A DNA stretch of 6,640 bases from Bacteroidales bacterium (GTDB lineage Bacteria > Bacteroidota > Bacteroidia > Bacteroidales > WCHB1-69): assembly GCA_024400715.1 (NCBI GenBank), contig JAKSMH010000060.1, forward strand, positions 1 to 6,640, given 5' to 3'. Positions 1 to 6,638 of the stretch are shown here, piece after piece. The notes beneath the pieces were generated by a model. That model searched no databases, had not been told where the DNA came from, and worked only from the letters and a program-made list of their open reading frames with translations. The position numbers and the translations under genes were made by a program. Position 1 is the first letter of the stretch; each line of letters starts with the position of its first letter.

Positions 1-30
1 TAGCATCCGCCGTATTTTCCGAAAAATCCC

Positions 31-741
31 TCATTGTTCGGATAGTTTTTCAAAAAGGGTACTCAATGGTTCATATCTGCCAATGGCAAGCGCTGCTCCC
101 GCTTGCACTGCAAATCGGAATATCTCACTTGTTTTCCCATCAATCATAAGTAAAACATCCTCTTCTTTTACATCATTCGGATTCCAATATGCGAACTCAA
201 CATCCAATGCCTCTCCGGAAATTAATTTTCGATTCAAATCAGTTTGCATCGCATGAACCAAACGCAACACAAGATCCGGAGCAAAACCATAATCCGTCAA
301 TTTGCAAAGGATATCGATTGCCCATCCCTGCTGAATATCTCCGCATAAAATTGCAAAAGATTTGCCAAACGCCTCGCACTCGCTATAGGTTGCCTGCCGA
401 AATGCCGTTTCCGCATACTTTTGAAGAAATATATGCGAGGTGGGACGCCCGCGTCGAATCTTATCCTGATCAATAATATCATCATGAACCAATGTCCAAT
501 TATGATATATTTCCACCGCGACTGCCGCTGGAAGAGCTGTTTCTACATCTCCATTCAGCATGCCGCATGTCCATAACAACAATGTTGGACGAATTCGTTT
601 TCCTCCATGTTCAGGATAATCAACAACCGCCTCCGCCAGTTCAATTGGAACAATTTGTTCTGCAAATGAATCGTTTTCTATAAAATCTAAAACACTGTCC
701 GATATTTTTTTTATTTCCGAATCAAAATCTATGAACCCCAT
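31..741 (-). CDS. Polyprenyl diphosphate synthase (trans-isoprenyl), C-terminally truncated
   Basis: Family role: cytoplasmic enzyme that condenses isopentenyl diphosphate with an allylic diphosphate to give a longer trans-prenyl diphosphate (precursor of quinone side chains or lipid carriers). Seen: the substrate-binding GGKRIRP motif at about residues 46-52; the first Asp-rich motif in LVHDDIIDQDKIRRGRPT at about 84-101, with an aromatic Trp five residues before DDIID; an AILCGD segment; and GKTSEIF at about 202-208. The protein has 236 residues, while the family usually has about 300-330, and it stops just before the expected second Asp-rich motif (FQxxDDxLD), which holds half of the catalytic Mg2+ ligands. 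The -1 frame after the stop reads FGKYGG, which resembles the FGxxxG that precedes that motif, so a frameshift is likely. Start: ATG at 741-739 with AAGGAG (747-752) 5 nt upstream. It has its own promoter (776-804). The family is certain. Product chain length and activity are not, and as written it is probably inactive. Confidence 0.9.
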   Translation of the reverse strand: MGFIDFDSEIKKISDSVLDFIENDSFAEQIVPIELAEAVVDYPEHGGKRIRPTLLLWTCGMLNGDVETALPAAVAVEIYHNWTLVHDDIIDQDKIRRGRPTSHIFLQKYAETAFRQATYSECEAFGKSFAILCGDIQQGWAIDILCKLTDYGFAPDLVLRLVHAMQTDLNRKLISGEALDVEFAYWNPNDVKEEDVLLMIDGKTSEIFRFAVQAGAALAIGRYEPLSTLFEKLSEQ

Positions 742-775
742 ATATTCTCCTTCTTCAAGAAAAAAAGTTGCAATT

Positions 776-804
776 ATATTACCTTATAATTGAACATTTG
801 TCAA
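776..804 (-). promoter_or_regulatory. Sigma70-type promoter of the polyprenyl synthase gene
   Basis: On the minus strand a perfect -35 TTGACA (799-804) is separated by exactly 17 nt from a -10 TAATAT (776-781), one mismatch from TATAAT. Transcription would start near 769, giving a leader of about 28 nt that contains the Shine-Dalgarno site AAGGAG (747-752). The promoter lies after the hairpins that end the PL11 unit, so the synthase gene is transcribed independently. The DNA upstream is AT-rich. Confidence 0.85.
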
Positions 805-873
805 GTGAATTCTTGAAAACATATTAAAATCTTTCTTGAAATCATGTTTTGCAAAGGACAATAGGCAAAACGA

Positions 874-932
874 AAAGTCATCTCATTGAACTGAAAAAAA
901 ATAAAATTTCAAGATAACAATCAGATGACCTT
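874..932 (-). terminator. Second hairpin downstream of the PL11 operon, possible backup terminator
   Basis: Inverted repeat with arms at 877-888 and 918-929. On the minus strand GTCATCTGATTG pairs with CAATGAGATGAC with a single G:G mismatch, and the stem can extend outward by one G:U and two A:U pairs. The lower arm is followed by TTTTCGTTTT. The loop is long (29 nt) and T-rich, though GAAA and TTTC inside it could pair. The position, between the PL11 genes and the synthase promoter, suits a backup terminator. It could also be a protein-binding dyad. Confidence 0.45.
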
Positions 933-963
933 AAAATAAAAAAAACTAACTCTACCATATATC

Positions 964-991
964 AAAAAGACAAATACCAAAATGATTTGTC
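964..991 (-). terminator. Rho-independent terminator of the PL11 operon
   Basis: On the minus strand GACAAAT (985-991), a 9-nt loop and ATTTGTC (969-975) form a perfect 7-bp stem, directly followed by TTTTT (964-968). The hairpin begins about 24 nt after the TAA stop of PL11 copy A. The stem is AT-rich and therefore weak, which may explain the second hairpin further downstream. Confidence 0.7.
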
Positions 992-1015
992 GTAATGACA
1001 GTATTTTCAAAACTT

Positions 1016-3052
1016 TTATTTTATGAGCGTACCACGGAATAAAAGTGGTTTTTCTTCTGTAGTTGGAAGAAGATCCGGTCCAAAATAAAATCCAGTATGA
1101 GTTGGTTGATTATAGCATGTATTTTGAGAAGCGACACTGTTTCGATAAACGGGCTCCTGCAAAAATGTATGAAAACGATATTTTGTAGGAATTGTAGAGA
1201 CATAAAGTCTCAAATGTTCATTATCATTTGTTCGCATCAAGACTTCTTCACGCCAATCGCCAACAATATCACAAGAAAGGCATGGATTAGATTTGCTCCC
1301 ATTGTTTGCAGAACAGCCTTGGAATATCATAAGATTTTTGCAACGTCCTGTTTCCCAATCGAATTTGGAAACAGTATTACCATTAAGAAGTTCACGCAAT
1401 AAATCTCCATCCCACCAAACAGCAAAATTTACAGGAAGATTGGATGGTCCTGTCAAAGTAGAAGAGTTTGGATCGCTATAAACTCCGGAAACAATCTTTC
1501 CTTTGATATCACGAAAACCAATTCCACCTCCTGCCCACATTTCAACTCCAGGGTTGAGCATATCAACGTCAGCAGCCATACAACGCCCAACATCAGAACC
1601 ATTCTTCACCTGCCAAATTATCTTTCCTGTGGCTAAATCCCGGAATGTAACTCCATCCCTTTTGTTTTCATGGCAAAAGAAACCTTGAAGTCCATCAAAT
1701 TCAGGCGAAAACTGTGTAATATGCATGGCATCGCCATGACCAAGTCCGGTTGTATACAACCCCTTTCCGTTATGATCAATCGTACAAGAACCATAAACAA
1801 TCTCATCGCAACCATCATGATCAACATCTGCCGCAAAAACATTATGATTTCCTTGTCCTTCATATCGACGTCCATCTTTAAGCGAGTCAAACACCCACTT
1901 AACCACAAGTTTCTTACCATCCCAATCGTATGCGGCAAGAACGGTTCGTGTATAGTATCCACGACACATGACTGCACTGGCACGCTTTCCGTCAAGAAAA
2001 GCAATACAAGCAAGATGCCGATCACTGCGATTGGCATAATTATCTCCCCAATCCATCATATTTCCACGTGGGGGAATATAATCAACTGTATCCAATGCTT
2101 TTCCTGTCAAACCATCAAAAACAGTCAAAAATTCAGGACCAGAAATAATACGACCGCGATTTCGAGTTCCGGCAGGATTAATTCCTGTTTTTTTGAAATC
2201 CACTGCAGGCACTTGTTCCATATCACTGCCAGGTTCAACGTAATTTGCTTTTGAATCACCAATTACTTTTCCGAGACCATCAACTGTGCCATCAGCCGTC
2301 TTGCAAATCATTTCCGCTTTTCCATCGTGATCAAAATCATAAACAAGAAACTGGGTATAATGAGCACCTGCACGAATGTTTTTACCTAAATCAATACGCC
2401 AAAGCTGTTTTCCATTAAGTTTATAACAATCAATAATGACATTGCCAGTATAACCATCATGAGCATTATCATGAGAGTTGCTGGGATCCCATTTCAAGAC
2501 AATTTCCATCTCTCCATCACCATCCATATCCCCCATGGAACAGTCATTCGGAGAGTAGGTATATTTATCCCCTGCAGGAGTCACGCCATCAGCTGGTTTA
2601 TTCAAAGAAATATCAATATATCCAACAGGAGCGTCATCTGCCATTTTAAAGGATGAACCTATCTCTGAAACTTCCTTTCCGTCAATCACGGATTTCACCA
2701 TATATTCACCGCCCTTGGAATTCTTATCCACAACGAAGGTAACATCAGAAATAGGAGACTTGTTTATTTTTTGTCCATCGCGATATACATTAAATGCGAC
2801 ACCAAAAGGATCGTCTTTCAAATAACGCCAAGACACAAAAACCTCTTCGGTATTTTGACGGATTGCAATAACGCCTCGACCAAGTTTCTCCATTTCAAGT
2901 TTGGAATAATCGTATGATGTCGGCATTTTAAAAATTCTTGCATTCGCAAGATTATTGTCAACAGCGGCAACAGAAGAAATACTTTGAGAAAACAATATTG
3001 CCGCAAAAGAAGCAACATATCTTAAAGAAGGCATAAATGAATGTCTGATCAT
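1016..3052 (-). CDS. Secreted rhamnogalacturonan lyase, PL11 family (copy A)
   Basis: Family role: cuts the rhamnosyl-galacturonate backbone of rhamnogalacturonan I by beta-elimination (B. subtilis YesW/YesX family). Seen in 678 residues: signal peptide of about 30 residues (basic start, hydrophobic 12-30, likely cleavage after SVAA); N-terminal beta-sandwich at about 55-145 (LGRGVIAI, VSWRYL, FNVYRDG); then a beta-propeller to the end with Ca2+-type loops DMDGDG (175-180), DFDHDG (239-244) and DVDHDG (409-414). Residues that I match to the YesW ligand-binding set Asn152, Asp172, Asn532-Gly533-Thr534 and Tyr595 are N169, D189, N584-G585-S586 and Y647; the spacings of 20 and 63 agree exactly. 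Thr is Ser here. Compared with copy B there are about 24 extra residues at 267-299. Start: the ATG at 3052 has AGGTG 8 nt upstream, whereas the ATG six codons later has no such site. Last gene of the operon, 26 nt after copy B. Endo or exo action cannot be decided. Confidence 0.95.
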   Translation of the reverse strand: MIRHSFMPSLRYVASFAAILFSQSISSVAAVDNNLANARIFKMPTSYDYSKLEMEKLGRGVIAIRQNTEEVFVSWRYLKDDPFGVAFNVYRDGQKINKSPISDVTFVVDKNSKGGEYMVKSVIDGKEVSEIGSSFKMADDAPVGYIDISLNKPADGVTPAGDKYTYSPNDCSMGDMDGDGEMEIVLKWDPSNSHDNAHDGYTGNVIIDCYKLNGKQLWRIDLGKNIRAGAHYTQFLVYDFDHDGKAEMICKTADGTVDGLGKVIGDSKANYVEPGSDMEQVPAVDFKKTGINPAGTRNRGRIISGPEFLTVFDGLTGKALDTVDYIPPRGNMMDWGDNYANRSDRHLACIAFLDGKRASAVMCRGYYTRTVLAAYDWDGKKLVVKWVFDSLKDGRRYEGQGNHNVFAADVDHDGCDEIVYGSCTIDHNGKGLYTTGLGHGDAMHITQFSPEFDGLQGFFCHENKRDGVTFRDLATGKIIWQVKNGSDVGRCMAADVDMLNPGVEMWAGGGIGFRDIKGKIVSGVYSDPNSSTLTGPSNLPVNFAVWWDGDLLRELLNGNTVSKFDWETGRCKNLMIFQGCSANNGSKSNPCLSCDIVGDWREEVLMRTNDNEHLRLYVSTIPTKYRFHTFLQEPVYRNSVASQNTCYNQPTHTGFYFGPDLLPTTEEKPLLFRGTLIK

Positions 3053-3060
3053 AATAAAAA

Positions 3061-3065
3061 CACCT
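3061..3065 (-). promoter_or_regulatory. Ribosome binding site that fixes the start of PL11 copy A
   Basis: AGGTG on the minus strand, 8 nt before the ATG at 3052-3050 and inside the 26-nt gap after copy B. It favours this start over the in-frame ATG at 3034-3032, which has only coding-like sequence before it. The longer start keeps the basic residues at the front of the signal peptide. Confidence 0.6.
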
Positions 3066-3078
3066 GATTGTTAAGTTA

Positions 3079-5043
3079 TTATTTATTTTTTAAGATTGTA
3101 CCACGAAAATAAATGGTTTCCCCAGTTTTATTGGGAATAAGATCCTGTCCGAAATAGAATCCTGTATGTGTCGGCTGGTTATAACAGTTGTTCTGACCAG
3201 CAAGGGAATTTCTATAAACAGGTTCCTGCAAGAATGTGTGAAAACGGTATTTCGTAGGAATTGTGGAAACATAAAGACGAAGATGTTCATTGTCTTCCGT
3301 ACGTAAAAGGACTTCTTCACGCCAATCTCCGAAAATATCAGCAAGAAGACACGGGTTGTTTTTTGTGCCGTTATTGGACATACAACCATCAAAATTCACA
3401 AGTGTATCGCATTTCCCGGTTTTCCAGTTAAATTTGTCAATTTGAACCTTGTCATAAAGTTCCCGAAGAAGATCTCCATCCCACCATACCGCGAAATTTA
3501 CTGAAAAATTCGATGGCCCTTCCAAAGATGTTGAATCAGACGCATTAATAATGTTGTAGAGAACATTTCCTTTCACATCACGGAAACCGAGACCACAACC
3601 AGCCCACATTTCAACGCCACGACTTGTGGGGTCAACATCAGCAGCCATGCAACGACCAACATCCACATTACCTTTAAAGTGAACTATTATTTTCCCTGTT
3701 TTCAAATCACGGAAAGTAACGCCATCTCTGCGGTTCTCATGACAGAAAAATCCTTGCAATCCGGGAAAATCAAGAGAAAACTGAGTGATATGCATGGCGT
3801 CTCCATGACCAAGTCTGGTACTATATAATCCTGTGCCATCATGATCAATTGTACAAGAACCATAAATAATTTCATCACAACCATCTCCATCAACATCGGC
3901 GGTATAGAAATTGTGGTTCCCCTGACCTGCATAAGCTCCATTACCATTCTGACTGGAATCGAATGTCCACTTTTCTTTCAGTTTTTTTCCATCCCAATCG
4001 TATGCGACAAGAACAGCACGCGTATAGTATCCACGGCAAATGATAGCACTTGGATGCTCCCCGTCAAGATAACCAACACCAGCAAGGAAACGATCACAAC
4101 GATTGCCATATCCATCCCCCCATATTCTTGAAATTTCCTGACTATTGGCTCCACGACTAGGTTTGTAGTCAATCGTATCCATGGCAGCTCCGGTCTGACC
4201 GTTGAAAATCGTCAAATACTCCGGGCCTTCCAAAATACGCCCGTTTTCATTGCGATAATCTTTTTTTGCATCACCAATTGCTTTCCCTGTTCCATCAATG
4301 GTCCCATCTGCCGTCTTACAGATTAATTCAGCTTTGCCACAACCATCAAAGTCATATACCATAAACTGCGTATAGTGAGCCCCTGCCCGTATATTTTTTC
4401 CAAGATCAATCCGCCAAAGTTGTTTTCCATTGAGTTTATAACAATCAAGGTAAACATTGCCCGTATAGCCATTATGCGCATTATCATGTGCATTAGTAGG
4501 ATTCCATTTCAAGATTATTTCCATTTCTCCATCACCATCGACATCGGCGGCTGAACAATCATTCGGTTCATACGTATAAACTTCGTTTTTCGGTGTACTT
4601 CCTCCTTTTGGACGGTTCAATTCAATATCAATATACCCATGGGGAGCTTTATCTGGCAATGTCCATGCTACAGAATGCTCTTTCTTTTCTTTTCCGTTAA
4701 TGACCGGATTCACTGAATAAACACCCCCTCGAGAATTTTTATCAACAAAAAAAGTTACATCGGAAATAGGAGATGAATTTATTTTTTTACCATCTCGGTA
4801 TACATTGAACGCAGTTCCAAACGGATCCACGCTCAGATAACGCCATGTAACAAAAACATTGCCCTTGTCTTGAAGAACAGCAATAACGCCTCGTCCCAAT
4901 CTTTCCATTTTTAATTTAGAATAATCATATCCTGTCGGGGCAGGAAATTCCTTTGCATCAACCGGCTTTTGAATATTTTGAGAAAAAGAACAGCTGGAAG
5001 TCGTAAGCACCAGCATTGCAAGCATAAATGATTTTATATTCAT
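3079..5043 (-). CDS. Exported rhamnogalacturonan lyase, PL11 family, probable lipoprotein (copy B)
   Basis: Same family and reaction as its neighbours; 654 residues. The N-terminus has a short hydrophobic stretch ending in LTTSSC, so Cys18 may be lipidated. The residue at -3 of the lipobox is Thr rather than Leu/Val/Ile, so a plain signal peptide is possible. Beta-sandwich domain at about 48-140, then the propeller with Ca2+-type loops DVDGDG (167-172) and DVDGDGCDE (383-391). Matching the YesW ligand residues by spacing gives N161, N181, N558-G559-T560 and Y621. Position 181, Asp in copy A and at YesW Asp172, is Asn here (codon AAT at 4503-4501). The start ATG at 5043 has only a weak ribosome site (GGA about 10 nt upstream) but is the only start that gives an export signal. 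It sits 60 nt after copy C and 26 nt before copy A, with no terminator-like hairpin that I can see in either gap, so co-transcription is likely. Confidence 0.95.
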   Translation of the reverse strand: MNIKSFMLAMLVLTTSSCSFSQNIQKPVDAKEFPAPTGYDYSKLKMERLGRGVIAVLQDKGNVFVTWRYLSVDPFGTAFNVYRDGKKINSSPISDVTFFVDKNSRGGVYSVNPVINGKEKKEHSVAWTLPDKAPHGYIDIELNRPKGGSTPKNEVYTYEPNDCSAADVDGDGEMEIILKWNPTNAHDNAHNGYTGNVYLDCYKLNGKQLWRIDLGKNIRAGAHYTQFMVYDFDGCGKAELICKTADGTIDGTGKAIGDAKKDYRNENGRILEGPEYLTIFNGQTGAAMDTIDYKPSRGANSQEISRIWGDGYGNRCDRFLAGVGYLDGEHPSAIICRGYYTRAVLVAYDWDGKKLKEKWTFDSSQNGNGAYAGQGNHNFYTADVDGDGCDEIIYGSCTIDHDGTGLYSTRLGHGDAMHITQFSLDFPGLQGFFCHENRRDGVTFRDLKTGKIIVHFKGNVDVGRCMAADVDPTSRGVEMWAGCGLGFRDVKGNVLYNIINASDSTSLEGPSNFSVNFAVWWDGDLLRELYDKVQIDKFNWKTGKCDTLVNFDGCMSNNGTKNNPCLLADIFGDWREEVLLRTEDNEHLRLYVSTIPTKYRFHTFLQEPVYRNSLAGQNNCYNQPTHTGFYFGQDLIPNKTGETIYFRGTILKNK

Positions 5044-5103
5044 GATTAAAATTTCCGTTTTTCTAAGTTTTGAAATATATTAGATTGTTGGGGGGATATT
5101 TTG

Positions 5104-6510
5104 TTATTCTTTATTTTTTTCACTTGTCAAAACCGTACCTCGGAAAATCACTTGTTTTCCTTTTGAAGGAATAAGGTCTGAACCAAAATAACAACCAGGC
5201 TGGGTCGGCTGATTGTAAGCAGTATTTTCCGCGGCAAGACTGTTTCTATAAACAGGGTCTTGCAAGAACGTGTGAAAACGATATTTTGTTGGAATAGTAG
5301 AAACATATAAACGAATATGCTGATTGTCTTGTGTACGCATCAAAACTTCCTCTCGCCAATCACCAAAAATATCACCTTGAATACAAGGATTGGATTTTGA
5401 ACCATTATTGGACACACATCCTTGGAAAGTCATAATTGGCACGACTCGCCCAGACTCCCAATCAAGTTTGGTAACAGTATTTCCATCCAAAAGTTCACGA
5501 AGGAGATCTCCATCCCACCAAACAGCCATATTAACGAAAAGACGCGGTCCAACAGGTTCGTTTGCACCCACAGGAGTATAAAGCGTTTCAACACGCTTCC
5601 CATAAATATCACGAAAAGATATCCCGCTACTTGCCCACATTTCAACACCGGGATTCAACGGATCAACATCCGCAGCCATACATCTTCCAACATCAGAATT
5701 ACTCTTTGCCTGCCATAATATCTTACCTGTTGCTAAATCTCGAAATGTTGCACCATCTCTTTTGTTTTCATGACAAAAAAATCCTTGCAATCCCGGAAGA
5801 TCAAGTGAAAACTGCATAATATGCATTGCATCACCATGGCCAAGTCCGGTACTGTACAAGCCTTTTCCATTGTGATCAATTGTACACGATCCATAAACAA
5901 TTTCATCACAACCATCTCCATCTATATCTGCGACACGCAGATTGTGGTTACCTTGTCCAGCATAAGCACGATTCCCTGGTTCATTAGAATCAAAAATCCA
6001 TTTTTGTTTCAATTTTTTTCCATCCCAATCGTATGCGACAAGAACAGCTCGAGTATAATATCCACGGCACATAATGGCACTTGGATGTACTCCATCAAGA
6101 AAGCCTATTCCCGCCAAATAACGATCACAACGGTTCCCATAGTCATCCCCCCAAATTTTTTTTATATCGTCTCCACGTCCAGGATAATAATCAACCGTAT
6201 CCATAGCAGCACCAGTTTTTCCATTGAAAACAGTCAGAAATTCAGGACCATCAAGAGCTCTTCCGTTACGATTGCGATAATCTTTTTCTGCATTACCAAT
6301 GGTTTTCCCCATGCCATCAACAGTTCCATCAGCCGTTTTACAAATCATTTCAGCACTGCCATCCTGGTCAAAATCATATACCATAAATTGCGTATAATGG
6401 GCTCCGGCACGGATATTTTTTCCAAGATCAATACGCCATAAGCGTTTCCCATCAAGACGATAACAATCTATAAATACATTGCCTGTATAACCATTTTGGG
6501 CATTGTCATG
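5104..6510 (-). pseudogene. Rhamnogalacturonan lyase, PL11 family, 5'-truncated (copy C)
   Basis: The C-terminal 468 residues of a third PL11 protein, closely similar to copies A and B from their HDNAxxGYTGNV segment to the end. Homology begins at about 6510 and stops there abruptly. The same frame reaches TGA at 6531-6529, and about 184 residues are missing: export signal, beta-sandwich, and the positions matching YesW Asn152 and Asp172. What remains has the Ca2+-type loops DFDQDG and DIDGDGCDE, Asn-Gly-Ser (codons 5406-5398) and the Tyr of AYNQP (codon 5217-5215), 63 residues apart as in the family. The first internal ATG (6384) has no special start signal and would give a fragment without export signal or full propeller. 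No other lesion is visible, so the loss is recent or is an assembly artefact; if artefact, this is the 3' part of an intact gene. It would be the first PL11 gene of the operon visible here. Confidence 0.85.
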
Positions 6511-6638
6511 AGAACGTCTTCGACAAGCTCATGTCGCGTCCCAATCGCAACGATTTCACCCAATCGCTTGCATCCATAAAACGCAGCGTTGCCGATGCAT
6601 CTAACGCTCGACGGAAGCATCACAGCCTCAAGCCCGCC
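6468..6638 (-). CDS. Fragment of a BspA-type leucine-rich-repeat (LRR_5) protein, 5' end outside window
   Basis: The minus-strand frame that is open from the window edge reads LEAVMLPSSVRCIGNAAFYG followed by CKRLGEI (about 6632-6552). This is one unit of the BspA/TpLRR-type repeat: L..V.LP.SV..IG..AF.GC..L.EI. Such repeats build large surface or secreted proteins in many gut bacteria; the function of this one cannot be told from a single unit. After EI the pattern is lost (VAIGTRHELVEDV...). The frame then runs one base out of register into PL11 copy C and stops at TAG (6470-6468). The segment is GC-richer than the PL11 genes, which suggests DNA of another origin or another part of the genome. 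The family call rests on one repeat unit. Confidence 0.55.
   Translation of the reverse strand, partial: GGLEAVMLPSSVRCIGNAAFYGCKRLGEIVAIGTRHELVEDVLMTMPKMVIQAMYL
6511..6551. other. Junction segment between LRR fragment and PL11 copy C
   Basis: Forty-one bases that fit neither flank: PL11 homology ends at 6510 and the LRR pattern ends near 6552. It contains CTTCGACAAGCTCA (6518-6531), which from memory resembles short repeats scattered through some bacterial genomes. The 9-mer CCCAATCGC occurs at 6540-6548 and again at 6559-6567, inside the LRR part. No terminal inverted repeats or transposase codons are visible. It may be a rearrangement scar or an assembly join. Confidence 0.4.

Noticed and set aside
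31..33. TGA recoded as an amino acid, so that the synthase would continue
   Set aside because: Read-through gives GIFRKIRRM, which does not match the family, while a shifted frame does. Trp is encoded by TGG in all genes here.
189..683. Short + strand open frames opposite the polyprenyl synthase
   Set aside because: They are antisense to clear family motifs (GGKRIRP, DDIID), with no ribosome site or recognisable product.
742..1015. Small RNA or riboswitch in the 274-nt spacer
   Set aside because: The two hairpins and the sigma70 promoter account for the visible structure; the leader of about 28 nt after the promoter is too short for a riboswitch.
5044..5103. Promoter or terminator between copies C and B
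   Set aside because: The 60-nt gap is AT-rich with a run of six C on the minus strand (about 5091-5096), but I see no -35/-10 pair with proper spacing and no hairpin followed by T.
5821..6441. Long open frame on the + strand (206 codons) opposite PL11 copy C, with a similar 194-codon frame at 1670-2254 opposite copy A
   Set aside because: Both lie antisense to strongly conserved PL11 coding sequence, their translations look like no protein family, and parallel antisense frames opposite the paralogs reflect shared codon use rather than genes.
6468..6638. A genuine LRR-PL11 fusion protein
   Set aside because: The LRR frame and the PL11 frame differ by one base. The LRR frame ends at TAG (6470-6468) and the PL11 frame has TGA at 6531-6529, so no continuous fusion is encoded as written.
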